Source: Thermoanaerobaculia bacterium
GTDB taxonomy: Bacteria; Acidobacteriota; Thermoanaerobaculia; UBA5066
Assembly (NCBI GenBank): GCA_022071945.1
Contig: JAJVIN010000039.1
Location: forward strand, 62,001-126,000
Reading direction: 5' to 3'
DNA length: 64,000 nt
Positions 43,023 through 51,546 of this stretch are shown here, one piece after another. Every line of letters starts with the position of its first letter. Within the stretch, counting starts at the first letter, position 1. Below the pieces are notes generated by a model. That model made no database searches, was not told the origin of the DNA, and saw nothing but the letters and a program-made list of their open reading frames with translations. The translations under genes and the position numbers were made by a program.

Positions 43023-44810
43023 TCACTCCGCGTCCTGGTTGGGCGGCTCCGGGGCCGGCATCTCCTCGGAAGAAGGCTCAACCGCCTGCTCCGGCTCGTG
43101 CTCGTGCTCCGGCTCGTGCTCCGCCTCGTGCTCTGCCTCGTGCTCGTGCTCCGCCTCGTGCTCTGCCTCGTGCTCGTGCTCCGCCTCGTGCTCTTGCTCG
43201 AGGTCCTTCGACGACAGCCCGATGCGCTGCTCCTGGACCTCGATCCTGAGGATGCGAACACGGATCGGCTGGTCGGGGTGGAAAGCCTCGTTCAGCTTCT
43301 TGCCCCTCGGCAGCTCGGTCTCGGAGACGTGCATGAGCCCTTCGAGGCCTCCCGGAAGCCGGACGAAGACGCCGAAGTCCGCGATCTTGGCGACGGAGCC
43401 GGTGACCACGTCACCGGCGCGGTGGGTGCGAGCGAACTCCTCCCACTCATTCGGGCGGAATTCCTTGATCGAGAGGCTGATCCTGCGGCCCTCGACGTCG
43501 ATGTTCGTCAGGACGGCCTGGATCTTCTCTCCCTTCTTCAGGATCTCGGAGGGATGCTTGACCCTGCGGCCCCAGCTCATGTCCGAGACGTGAACCAGAC
43601 CGTCGATCCCTTCCTCGATTTCGACGAAGGCTCCGAAGTCGGTGAGATTGCGAACGACGCCCGTGACGCGGTCGCCGACGTGGAACCGTTCGGCAAGCGA
43701 CTCCCACGGATTCGGCTCGGTGGCACGCAGAGACAGGGAGAGCCGCCTCTGGTCGACGTTGACGTCGGAGATGACGGCTTCAACGGTGTCGCCGACCTGT
43801 AGAACCTTTGCGGGGTTCTTGATCTTCTTCGTCCACGACATCTCGCTGACGTGGATCAGGCCTTCGATTCCCTCCTCGAGCTCGACGAAGGCGCCGTAGT
43901 CCGTGAGAGAGACGACCTTGCCCCGAACGCGCGCGCCGACCGGGTAGTGCGCGGGCAGGTCTTGCCACGGATCCGGCTTCAGCTGCTTCAATCCGAGAGA
44001 GATCCTGCCGGATTCCGGATCGAACTTGAGGACTTTCACCTCGATGGTCTGGCCGACCTGGACGACCTCTGACGGGTGCCCGATGCGGCCCCAAGACATG
44101 TCGGTGATGTGAAGGAGGCCGTCGATGCCTCCGAGATCGATGAAGGCGCCGTACTCGGTGAGGTTCTTGACGACACCCTTCAGCGCCTTGCCTTCCGACA
44201 TGGCGACGGCGGCTTCCCGCTTCTTGGTGTCGGCCAACTCCTCGAGGATGGCCTTTCTGGAGAGGACGATGTTCCCGCGCTTCTTGTCAACGCCGACGAC
44301 CCTGAAGTCGAGCTCCTTGCCCTTGAGAACGTCGAGGTTCTTCAGAGGCCGGATATCGGCGATGGAACCGGGCAGGAAGGCTCGGACCCCGATGTCCACG
44401 GCAAGCCCGCCCTTGACCCTCTCCAGAACGCGTCCCCGCACCGGCGAGCCCGCCTGGAAGGCCTGTTCCACCACATCCCACGCCTTGATACGGCGTGCTT
44501 TTTCAAATGACAAGACAACGTAGCCGGAGGGATCCTCCGTCTTTTCGAGAATCGCGTCGACTTCCATCCCGGGCCGGGGGGTCCGGTCAGGCGGAAGGTG
44601 CTGGAACTCATGACGAGGAATCATCCCCTCGGACTTGTAGCCGATGTCGACGATCACCTCGTCCTCTGTGACCTGAAGGATCCGACCGTGGACCAGCTCG
44701 CCCTCGGTGAGCGAACGTTCGCTCTCCGCCAAGAGCTGGGCGAAATCCCCTCCCTCGCCCATCTCTCCAGGCTTACGTCCGCTGTTTTCCTTCAGGTTCT
44801 CCGAAGACAT
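43023..44810 (-). CDS. rpsA: 30S ribosomal protein S1 with His/Glu-rich tail
   Basis: A 595-residue S1 protein with six S1 RNA-binding repeats, visible as LVHGRILQVTEDEVIVDIGYKSEG, PVRGRVLERVKGGLAVDIG, LKGVVKNLTEYGAFIDLGG, RVRGKVVSLTDYGAFVELEEG, RVTGVVRNLTDFGAFVEIEEG and VVTGSVAKIADFGVFVRLPG. S1 holds mRNA on the 30S subunit. The last about 60 residues are a repetitive EHEAEHEHEA tail, not part of the standard protein and possibly metal-binding. It has its own promoter and a strong Shine-Dalgarno (GAGGAGG). Confidence 0.95.
   Translation of the reverse strand: MSSENLKENSGRKPGEMGEGGDFAQLLAESERSLTEGELVHGRILQVTEDEVIVDIGYKSEGMIPRHEFQHLPPDRTPRPGMEVDAILEKTEDPSGYVVLSFEKARRIKAWDVVEQAFQAGSPVRGRVLERVKGGLAVDIGVRAFLPGSIADIRPLKNLDVLKGKELDFRVVGVDKKRGNIVLSRKAILEELADTKKREAAVAMSEGKALKGVVKNLTEYGAFIDLGGIDGLLHITDMSWGRIGHPSEVVQVGQTIEVKVLKFDPESGRISLGLKQLKPDPWQDLPAHYPVGARVRGKVVSLTDYGAFVELEEGIEGLIHVSEMSWTKKIKNPAKVLQVGDTVEAVISDVNVDQRRLSLSLRATEPNPWESLAERFHVGDRVTGVVRNLTDFGAFVEIEEGIDGLVHVSDMSWGRRVKHPSEILKKGEKIQAVLTNIDVEGRRISLSIKEFRPNEWEEFARTHRAGDVVTGSVAKIADFGVFVRLPGGLEGLMHVSETELPRGKKLNEAFHPDQPIRVRILRIEVQEQRIGLSSKDLEQEHEAEHEHEAEHEAEHEHEAEHEAEHEPEHEHEPEQAVEPSSEEMPAPEPPNQDAE
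43087..43200. repeat. 30-bp tandem repeats in the rpsA 3' end
   Basis: Two perfect 30-bp copies (43131-43160 and 43161-43190) lie within a longer imperfect array. They encode repeats of EHEAEHEHEA at the C-terminus of S1. Such arrays change length by slippage or recombination. Confidence 0.85.
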
Positions 44811-44882
44811 GAACTCCGTCCTCCTCGCGGGCTCGCAGGTAGCCGGTTTCCCGGTCTGTTCTCCTAGCGGCCCGAAGGCTGG

Positions 44883-44912
44883 ATGTTAGTCGGGCGATGA
44901 ACGTTCGGTCAA
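44883..44912 (-). promoter_or_regulatory. rpsA promoter
   Basis: TTGACC (44907-44912) and TAACAT (44883-44888) on the minus strand are 18 nt apart, overlapping the cmk stop. The leader would be about 65 nt with a small CCGG hairpin and the Shine-Dalgarno GAGGAGG. The length would allow the S1 autoregulation known in E. coli, though this is not shown here. Confidence 0.5.
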
Positions 44913-45592
44913 CCGGGGATCCTTTTTTTGATCTCGGCCAGGCAGACTTCCGCGACGTCAACGGACGAGAGGTTCGAGGTATCGACCCGAACGTACGAGG
45001 CGTCGCAGACGAGAGGCGAATCGGTCCGCGTGCTGTCAGCCTCGTCCCGGGCCCGCTGCTCCGCAAGGACCGTCTCGATCTTCACGTCGAGGCCCTTTGC
45101 GGAAAGCTCCCGGAAGCGCCTTTCAGCCCTCACATCGGAGGAGGCATCGAGGAAGAACTTGAAGGGCGTCTCGGGAACGACCTTGGTTCCGATGTCGCGC
45201 CCTTCCATGACACCTCCCCCACAGAGGGCCATCTCGCGCTGCAACGAGGCGAGCTTTCTCCTCACCGCCGGGATCGACGCCACAGCCGAGGCGTAGCGCG
45301 CGATCTCGGGTTCGCGGATTTCCTCGGAAACATCCTCGCCGTTCAGAAGCGTCCTGGTGCCCGCCTGGGAGTTGAGGATCTCGATCGTGGCCGAGGACGT
45401 CAACCGGGCCACGTCCTCGCCGTTTGAAAGAGGCAGCGAGAGGCCAGCCCGTCTGGCCAAAAGGCCGGCCGCGCGGTACATGGCCCCCGTGTCCAGATAC
45501 CGCAGCCCGAGACTCTTCGCGATGAGTCTGGCGACCGTCGACTTCCCCACTCCCGAAGGGCCGTCGATGGCCACGATGACGGGCGAGATCAT
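44909..45592 (-). CDS. cmk: Cytidylate kinase
   Basis: A 227-residue kinase that phosphorylates CMP and dCMP. Walker A GPSGVGKSTVARLIAKSLG is followed by YLDTGAMYRAAGLLA and VVMEGRDIG-like GVMEGRDIGTKVVPETP, then FFLDASSDVRAERR and DEADSTRTDSPL. The cmk-rpsA order is common in bacteria. The start overlaps the hisC stop as ATGA. Confidence 0.96.
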   Translation of the reverse strand: MISPVIVAIDGPSGVGKSTVARLIAKSLGLRYLDTGAMYRAAGLLARRAGLSLPLSNGEDVARLTSSATIEILNSQAGTRTLLNGEDVSEEIREPEIARYASAVASIPAVRRKLASLQREMALCGGGVMEGRDIGTKVVPETPFKFFLDASSDVRAERRFRELSAKGLDVKIETVLAEQRARDEADSTRTDSPLVCDASYVRVDTSNLSSVDVAEVCLAEIKKRIPG

Positions 45593-46737
45593 CGCGCGGC
45601 CGGGCTCGATGCGGAGGCCGCCGGGATCACGATGCCGAGCGTGATGAGCTCGTCGAGCACCTCGAGAAACCGGACGTTCTCCTCGTGCAATCCGACCGAA
45701 ACCCGAAATCCCAGCGGGTATCCCCAGCTCCCCATCGGCCGCAGGATCACGCCGCGCCTGAGGAAGTCGTTCGCCACCGCGTCAAAAGTCCCGCCCGTTT
45801 CCACCAAGAGGAAGTTCCCGATCGACGGGTGCACGGCCACGGGACGTTTCGTCAGCTCGGCGAAGAGGAAGGCCCGCTCCGTCGAGACGAGCTCGCGAAC
45901 ACGGTTCCTGTGGTCCTCGTCATCGAGAGCTGCGAGCGCGGCCGCCTGCGCGATGCTGTTGGCGTTGAAGGGCTCGCGGACCTTGTTCATCGAGGCGATG
46001 ATGGACTCGGGCCCGAAGCCGTATCCGAGCCGGAGGCCAGCCAGGCCCGAGATCTTCGAAAAGGTCCTCAGCACGACGAGCGGTCTCTCACTCGAGACGA
46101 AGCTCAGTCCGTTCGGGTAGTCGGCAACCAGGCCGGTGGCGAACTCGAAATACGCCTCGTCCAGAATCATCAAGACGTGCGGCGGGAGCTTTTCGAGAAA
46201 CTCCGCCAGCTCGGTTCGCGGAACGTAGGCGCCCGTCGGATTGTTCGGGTTGGCGATCGCCACGATCCGCGTGGCGGGAGTAATGGCCGAGAGCATCCCC
46301 TGAAGGTTGGGGCGAAGGTCCGGCTCGACCGGCACCTCGATGATGCGGGCTCCCGAGCGGCCCACCGCGACGGGGAACATCCGGAAGATCCCGGCGGGAA
46401 AAACGGCCGCAAGGCCGGGCTCGAGAAACGTCCTGACGGTGATGTCGATCAGCTCGGAGGCTCCCGCCCCCAGGATGATCTGGTCGGGCGAGACGCCGAA
46501 CTTCGCCGCCAGCTTTCGTCTGAGGAGAGTGGCGGAACCGTCCGGATACCGGTGGACGGAAGCGAGAGCCTCGTGGGCGGCGGCGAGGGCCATGGGCGAG
46601 GGCCCGAGCGGGTTCTCGTTGGAGGCGAGCTTCATGGCTCCCGTCACCCCGAACTCTCGCTCGATCTCCTCGATGGGTCTGCCCGGAACGTAGGGGGCCA
46701 GGCTCTTGACGGCGGCGCGCGGATCGGGATGAGTCAT
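45589..46737 (-). CDS. hisC: Histidinol-phosphate aminotransferase (class I/II)
   Basis: A 382-residue PLP enzyme. Blocks are MKLASNENPLGPSP, IILGAGASELIDI, IANPNNPTGAYVP, LDEAYFEFA and the PLP-binding Lys in FSKISGLAGLRLGYGF. The sequence is closest in type to HisC, which makes histidinol phosphate, but related aromatic aminotransferases cannot be excluded, and no other his genes are near. The ATG overlaps the rluB stop as ATGA. Confidence 0.88.
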   Translation of the reverse strand: MTHPDPRAAVKSLAPYVPGRPIEEIEREFGVTGAMKLASNENPLGPSPMALAAAHEALASVHRYPDGSATLLRRKLAAKFGVSPDQIILGAGASELIDITVRTFLEPGLAAVFPAGIFRMFPVAVGRSGARIIEVPVEPDLRPNLQGMLSAITPATRIVAIANPNNPTGAYVPRTELAEFLEKLPPHVLMILDEAYFEFATGLVADYPNGLSFVSSERPLVVLRTFSKISGLAGLRLGYGFGPESIIASMNKVREPFNANSIAQAAALAALDDEDHRNRVRELVSTERAFLFAELTKRPVAVHPSIGNFLLVETGGTFDAVANDFLRRGVILRPMGSWGYPLGFRVSVGLHEENVRFLEVLDELITLGIVIPAASASSPAAR

Positions 46738-47582
46738 CGTCTTCCTTTCCTTTCTGCGGCCTTCTTGGTCGGTCTTTCGGGAGTCCCCTCGGGCTTTTCG
46801 GCGGCCGGGGCGGCCTTCTTGCGCGATGAGGCGACGGTGCCAACGGTGGTGCCGGCCACGGCGGCGATCTCCTCGGGAGTGAGGTCCCGGAACTCCCCGG
46901 GCTTGAGGTAACGGTCCCTCACCGGGCCAATGGCCACGCGGCGCAGCTTCGCGACCGGGTGTCCCGTCGCGAGCATCATCTTGCGGATCTGATGGGACCG
47001 TCCCTCGCCCAGAATCACGCGGAGCCACGAGTTGCCGCCCAGTCCGTCCTTCTCGGGAGTCGTCCTCACGAGCGTGACGTCGGCCGGCGACGTCCGCTTC
47101 CCGTCGATGAAGAGGCCCGAGCGCAGCCGCTCGAGGTCTTTCTCGGACGGCACGCCGGAGACCTTCACGAGGTACTCCTTGTGACAGCCGCCGGACGGAT
47201 GGGTGATCTTGTGGACGAAGTCCCCGTCGTTGGAGAGGATGAGGAGCCCTTCCGATTCCGTGTCCAGGCGTCCCGCCGGGACGACCCTCTCCTTGACCCT
47301 GTTCCCGAGGAGATCGAAGACGGTCCGACGGCCTTCCGGATCGTCCCGCGTGACGATGAAGCCCTTCGGCTTGTTGAGCAGGATGTAGCGGCGCGAGGAC
47401 TCCATCCGGATCAGCTTTCCGTTGACCTTGATGTGGTCCTTTTCGGGATCCGCCTTGGCGCCGAGGACGCGGACGACGTCGCCGTTGACGGTCACGCGGC
47501 CTTCCTCGATGAGCTCCTCCGCGGCCCGGCGCGAGGCCACCCCCGCGGCAGAGAGGATCTTCTGGAGTCTTTCCAGTGCCAT
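46734..47582 (-). CDS. rluB: Pseudouridine synthase, RsuA/RluB family
   Basis: A 282-residue rRNA pseudouridine synthase. An N-terminal S4 domain (RLQKILSAAGVASRRAAEELIEEGRVTVNG) precedes the catalytic domain with GRLDTESEGLLILSNDG, containing the catalytic Asp. RKMMLATGHPVAKLRRVAIGP is also conserved. The Lys/Ala-rich tail is about 45 residues. RluB modifies 23S U2605; RsuA, RluE and RluF are alternatives. It follows scpB, a frequent arrangement. Confidence 0.93.
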   Translation of the reverse strand: MALERLQKILSAAGVASRRAAEELIEEGRVTVNGDVVRVLGAKADPEKDHIKVNGKLIRMESSRRYILLNKPKGFIVTRDDPEGRRTVFDLLGNRVKERVVPAGRLDTESEGLLILSNDGDFVHKITHPSGGCHKEYLVKVSGVPSEKDLERLRSGLFIDGKRTSPADVTLVRTTPEKDGLGGNSWLRVILGEGRSHQIRKMMLATGHPVAKLRRVAIGPVRDRYLKPGEFRDLTPEEIAAVAGTTVGTVASSRKKAAPAAEKPEGTPERPTKKAAERKGRR

Positions 47583-48496
47583 CAGGTCTCCTCCAGCGGA
47601 GACGGCGCCGCGTCTCCTGCTGTTTCCGATTCTCCCACCTCGGGCCGAGGTTCCCCATCACCCGCGGCCGGCGCTGGCTCGGGAGCCGTCTGCTCCTCCG
47701 CGGGGGTCCCGTCGTCGGGGAAGAGCTCCGCCTGCTCGGGCGGGGGCGGAGCCGCCGGCTCGATCCCGAACATCGCGTCCAGCTCGTCCGGCCGCGGAAG
47801 GTCGGCGGGCGACGAGATGCCGAAGTGGATCAGGAACTCCTTGGTCGTCTTGTAGAGGAACGGTGTGCCGACGACCTCTTTTCGCCCCGCGGTGGTGATG
47901 AGCTTGCGTTCGAGGAGCGTCCGGATCGAGGAGGCCGAGCTGACCCCGCGGATCTCGGCGATCTCCGGAGCGGTCACGGGCTGCTTGTAGGCGATGATGG
48001 CGAGGGTCTCGAGAGCCGCCATCGAGAGCTTCGTCTTGCCATCCTGCCCGAGCAGCCTCTTGACCGGGTAGTCGAACTCGGGCCGGGTCACGAGGCGGTA
48101 GCCGCCAGCCGCGCGATCGAGACGAATCCCGCGCTCTCGATTCTCGCCGAGCGACTTATCCAGCTCCGCCAGGGCGTGCTCGATCTCGCTCAGCCCGGCC
48201 TCGGCAGCCTCCGCGAGCTTCTCGATCGACAGGGGCTTGTTGACCGAAAAGAGCATGGCTTCGACCACGGCCACGAGTCCGGGGTCCGGAATGAACTCGG
48301 GTTCAGGTTCCTCCGCGGGGACGTCTGCGGCTGGAGCCGGGGCCCCCGGAGCCGCGGCGCCCGGAGCCGGGACGTCCGGTGACGGGACATCCGAAGGCGT
48401 CTCCGGGCCGGGCGGCGGGGCCACCTCTGTCGAGGCACTCTCGTCTTCCTCCGGACGCGTTTCTTCCGGAGATTTCGTTTCGTCGTTCTCTTCCAT
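47582..48496 (-). CDS. scpB: Segregation and condensation protein B
   Basis: A 304-residue ScpB, a kleisin-associated subunit of the SMC condensin complex. The core (VVEAMLFSVNKPLSIEKLAEAAE, YRLVTRPEFDYPVKRLLG, ALETLAIIAYKQPVTAPEIAEIRGV and FLYKTTKEFLIHFG) occupies about residues 80-240. It is flanked by an acidic Pro/Ala-rich N-terminus (about 80 residues) and a similar C-terminus. Its partner scpA is directly upstream. Confidence 0.95.
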   Translation of the reverse strand: MEENDETKSPEETRPEEDESASTEVAPPPGPETPSDVPSPDVPAPGAAAPGAPAPAADVPAEEPEPEFIPDPGLVAVVEAMLFSVNKPLSIEKLAEAAEAGLSEIEHALAELDKSLGENRERGIRLDRAAGGYRLVTRPEFDYPVKRLLGQDGKTKLSMAALETLAIIAYKQPVTAPEIAEIRGVSSASSIRTLLERKLITTAGRKEVVGTPFLYKTTKEFLIHFGISSPADLPRPDELDAMFGIEPAAPPPPEQAELFPDDGTPAEEQTAPEPAPAAGDGEPRPEVGESETAGDAAPSPLEET

Positions 48497-48498
48497 GA

Positions 48499-49302
48499 CT
48501 ATCGGTAGGCTTCTTCGTATCCTTCGAGCGAGAGTTCCTCGGCCGTTCTGTCGAGGAAGATCTCTCCGAACTCGCTTTCCTGGCGGGCCACGACGATCCG
48601 GAGCCTCAGGAGCTCCAGCAAGGCCAGGAAGACCGCGATGGCCTCGGCCCTGCCAGAGAGCGAGCTGAAAATCCCGGCCAAGGAGACCGGGCCGGCTTCC
48701 TGGCGGACCTGCCCCAGGATCTCGTCCATCTTCTCACGGATCGAAAAGCGTGCCGCCTGGATCTGGAGCGCGGGAGGGTGGAGCTCGCGATAGCGCTCCA
48801 TCGCCGTCTTGAAGAGGTTCAGGAGATCGAAGACCGAGACCTCCGAGAGATCGGCCTCCTCTTCCACGGGGCCCTGGGCGGAAAAGGCTCCGGAGGGACG
48901 GGGCCAGAGGCCGATCCGGTCGACGTCCGTGACGTGCAGGGTCTCGGCCGCTGCCTTGATGCGGCGGTACTGGATCAGCCTGTCGACGAGCTCGCGGCGG
49001 GGATCTTCCTTCGTTCCGCCAGGCTCTTTCGGCAGGAGCATGGCCGACTTGATCGAGACCAGAAGGGCCTCGACGTAGAGGAACTCGCCCGCCACTTCCA
49101 GGTCGAGCTCCTGCATCAGGAGCAGGTACTCGTGGTACTGGCGGCAAATCTCGGCCACCGGGATGTTGCGGATGTCGACCTCGTTCTTCCGGATGAGGTG
49201 CAGCAGGAGGTCGAGCGGTCCCTCGAACTGAGGCAGACGGACAGGATACGGCTGGACGATGTCCGCGCCCGGTGGGATCGAGATCCGTACCCCTTCGCTC
49301 AA
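48499..49302 (-). CDS. scpA: Segregation and condensation protein A
   Basis: A 267-residue ScpA kleisin that bridges the SMC heads. LPQFEGPLDLLLHLIRKNEVDIRNIPVAEICRQYHEYL is the conserved N-terminus; EFLYVEALLVSIKSAMLLP follows, and the C-terminal winged helix ends GEIFLDRTAEELSLEGYEEAYR. The start is uncertain: no ATG or GTG lies between the trpS stop and the conserved core, so the TTG at 49302 is proposed. scpA, scpB and rluB form a common trio. Confidence 0.92.
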   Translation of the reverse strand: MSEGVRISIPPGADIVQPYPVRLPQFEGPLDLLLHLIRKNEVDIRNIPVAEICRQYHEYLLLMQELDLEVAGEFLYVEALLVSIKSAMLLPKEPGGTKEDPRRELVDRLIQYRRIKAAAETLHVTDVDRIGLWPRPSGAFSAQGPVEEEADLSEVSVFDLLNLFKTAMERYRELHPPALQIQAARFSIREKMDEILGQVRQEAGPVSLAGIFSSLSGRAEAIAVFLALLELLRLRIVVARQESEFGEIFLDRTAEELSLEGYEEAYR

Positions 49303-49316
49303 GGTCTCACCGAGCC

Positions 49317-50363
49317 TCAGCCCGCGAGAAGACCCATCGCGCCGGTGACCTTGCGCATGGTCTCCTGGGCGAGATCTCGAGCCCGGGCGCTCCCCTCTTC
49401 GAGAATGTCGGTGACGAGCGAGGGGTTGCTGTCGAGCCGGGCGCGCCGGTCGCGGATCGGTTCGAGTCCGGCGTTCATGTTCTTGATGAGGTGCTTCTTG
49501 CAGTCGACGCACCCTCGGGCGGCCGTACGGCACTCCTGGTCCACCACGGCAACCTCGTCCGCCGGGGAATACAGGACGTGGAACGGGAAGAGATTGCAGT
49601 TCTCTGGGTTACCGGGATCCGTGCGCCGGGCGCGGGCCGGATCCGTCACCATCGACATCACTTTCGTCTTGACCTCTTCCGGAGTTGAGGAGAGGGCGAT
49701 CGTGTTGTCATAGCTCTTCGACATCTTCCGGCCGTCGAGTCCCGGCACCTTCGGAGAGGGCGTGAAGAGAGGGAGCGGTTCGGGGAACACGTCGCCGTAA
49801 AAGCCGTTGAATCTCCGAACGATCTCGCGGGCGATCTCGAGGTGGCTCTCCTGGTCCTTGCCGACCGGCACGTACTCGGCGAGGTAGAGGGCCACGTCCG
49901 CCGTCATCAGGACCGGATAGCCGAGGAATCCATGGGTGTTCAGGTCGCGGTCCTTCAGCTGCTCCTGCTGTTCCTTGAAGGTCGGGACGCGCTCGAGCCA
50001 GCCGAGAGGCGTCAACATGCCGAAGAGGACGGCGAGCTCGGAGTGCTGGGGAACCCGGGACTGAAGAAAAAAGACCGAAGTCTCGGGGTCGAGCCCCGAG
50101 GCGAGGATGTCCTTGGCGGCCTCGAGCGTGGCCTCGCGGACGCCGGAAGAGTCCGAGTAGGCCGTCGTGAGCGCGTGGATGTCGGCGATGAAGTAGTGGC
50201 AGCGGAACTTTTGTTGCAGGTCCACCCAGTTCTTGACCGCGCCCCAGTAGTTCCCGAGATGGACCTTGCCCGTCGGGCGCAGTCCCGACACGACGATGGC
50301 TCCCTGCCGGGGCTCGTTTTCAGCTGGTTCCGTGCGGGCGTCGTTCTTGGCGGCTTCACTCAC
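49317..50363 (-). CDS. trpS: Tryptophanyl-tRNA synthetase
   Basis: A 348-residue class I aminoacyl-tRNA synthetase. SGLRPTGKVHLGNYWGAVKNWV contains the HIGH-like motif and DGRKMSKSYDNTIAL the KMSKS motif. PVLMTADVALYLAEYVPVGKDQ is also diagnostic. A short Glu/Asn-rich N-terminal extension precedes the core. The start is GTG, 6 nt after the M50 protease stop. Confidence 0.96.
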   Translation of the reverse strand: MSEAAKNDARTEPAENEPRQGAIVVSGLRPTGKVHLGNYWGAVKNWVDLQQKFRCHYFIADIHALTTAYSDSSGVREATLEAAKDILASGLDPETSVFFLQSRVPQHSELAVLFGMLTPLGWLERVPTFKEQQEQLKDRDLNTHGFLGYPVLMTADVALYLAEYVPVGKDQESHLEIAREIVRRFNGFYGDVFPEPLPLFTPSPKVPGLDGRKMSKSYDNTIALSSTPEEVKTKVMSMVTDPARARRTDPGNPENCNLFPFHVLYSPADEVAVVDQECRTAARGCVDCKKHLIKNMNAGLEPIRDRRARLDSNPSLVTDILEEGSARARDLAQETMRKVTGAMGLLAG

Positions 50364-50369
50364 GTTCCA

Positions 50370-51026
50370 TCAACTCCCTAGACCGAGGAGCCAGCGAATG
50401 AGCTGGCTCTGCGGAGGCCCGAGAATGTACCTCAGACCTCCCGAGAGCACAGCAACGAACAGGATGACGAAGCCGAAGCGCCGGAGCCACTCCGTGAACC
50501 TGTGGAACCGCAGCGGCAAGAGGCTCTCGAGGACTCCGAACCCGTCGAGCGGCGGGATTGGCAAGAGGTTGAAGAGAGCCAGGGAGACATTCACGACCAC
50601 CGAGTAGACGATGATCAACAGGATCGGGACGAGAAGGCTCTCCGGGTTCGGCGCGCTCTTGAAGAACGGTCCAATCGCGAGAAGAAGCGCCGCGAACGTC
50701 AGCGCGATGAGGATGTTCGAGACGGGGCCAGCGGCCGAGACGACGAAATTGGCGGCGCGGCGATTCTTGACGCCCGAGAGATTCACGGGAACGGGTTTTG
50801 CCCAGCCGAACACGGGCGCCCCGCTTATCGCCAGGACAGCCGGGAGCAGGACACTGCCGATCGGGTCGATGTGCCGGAGGGGATTGAGCGTGATACGCCC
50901 CAGGTCTCGCGCGGTCGTGTCGCCGAACTTGAGAGCCGCGAAACCGTGCGCCGACTCGTGAACGGAAACGGCAAAAAGCAAGACCGCCACCTGAACGACG
51001 GTGTTGAAGAGGGCCTCCGGCGTCAC
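50370..51026 (-). CDS. Site-2 protease family (M50) membrane metalloprotease
   Basis: A 218-residue membrane protein. HESAHGFAALKFG holds the HExxH zinc motif within a membrane helix and FNLLPIPPLDGFGVLESLLP is the second conserved NPxDG-like block. Several further helices are visible. The start is the GTG at 51026, just after a GGGGGGC stretch and the STAS gene stop. The family cleaves membrane-embedded substrates; the specific target is unknown. Confidence 0.88.
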   Translation of the reverse strand: MTPEALFNTVVQVAVLLFAVSVHESAHGFAALKFGDTTARDLGRITLNPLRHIDPIGSVLLPAVLAISGAPVFGWAKPVPVNLSGVKNRRAANFVVSAAGPVSNILIALTFAALLLAIGPFFKSAPNPESLLVPILLIIVYSVVVNVSLALFNLLPIPPLDGFGVLESLLPLRFHRFTEWLRRFGFVILFVAVLSGGLRYILGPPQSQLIRWLLGLGS

Positions 51027-51027
51027 G

Positions 51028-51492
51028 TCAGCCCCCCTTCTTCTCGCCCGGCGCCGTGCCCGGCATCGGGGGTGGAGCCGGCCCGGCCAGCGCGCCAGCC
51101 GTGGTTGGCGCGCCAGCCGTGGTTGGCGCGGCATTTGAAGCCGCGGAGACCTTCAGCTTGTGCCGCTCCTGCGCCGACGCCTCCTCGAAGGACCGGTAGT
51201 GAACGAAGCGGTTCTCGGCCACCGCCGTCATGAGGAACGGGTTTTGGCCCTTCAGGCCAGTCAGCGACATCGAACCTCCCACGTCGTTGAACGCGAGCGC
51301 CTCCCGGACGAGGATCGGGACGATCGTCGTCGGGAGCTGGGTGCAGTCGGAAAAATCGATGACGGCCAGAATCGAGCCGTTCTCTCGCGCCACGCGCAGG
51401 TACTCGAGCAGACCGCCTGTCTCCGAGATGCCGACGGTCCCCACGACACGAATATGAGCGAGCGGACCGTCGGTCCGCAGGGAAAGGTCCAT
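51028..51492 (-). CDS. STAS-domain protein
   Basis: A 154-residue protein. LAHIRVVGTVGISETGGLLEYLRVARENGSILAVIDFSDCTQLPTTIVPIL fits the STAS fold of anti-sigma factor antagonists. The usual phosphoserine site is not clear. The C-terminal 40 residues are a low-complexity Ala/Pro/Thr tail encoded partly by an 18-bp tandem repeat. Its function, possibly in partner switching, is not proven. The ATG is preceded by GGGGGG. Confidence 0.72.
   Translation of the reverse strand: MDLSLRTDGPLAHIRVVGTVGISETGGLLEYLRVARENGSILAVIDFSDCTQLPTTIVPILVREALAFNDVGGSMSLTGLKGQNPFLMTAVAENRFVHYRSFEEASAQERHKLKVSAASNAAPTTAGAPTTAGALAGPAPPPMPGTAPGEKKGG
51090..51130. repeat. 18-bp tandem repeat in STAS gene tail
   Basis: Two perfect 18-bp units (51090-51107, 51108-51125) and a partial third encode repeated AGAPTT. 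It lies in the low-complexity C-terminus. Confidence 0.8.
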
Positions 51493-51546
51493 CCCCCCGA
51501 GAATGCCACAAGCGGCGAGGAGGTGCCGCCGAGGGCCCCGGATGGG

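Noticed and set aside
43087-43200. Repeats that might look like a CRISPR array
   Set aside because: The copies are directly adjacent without spacers and lie inside the rpsA coding frame.
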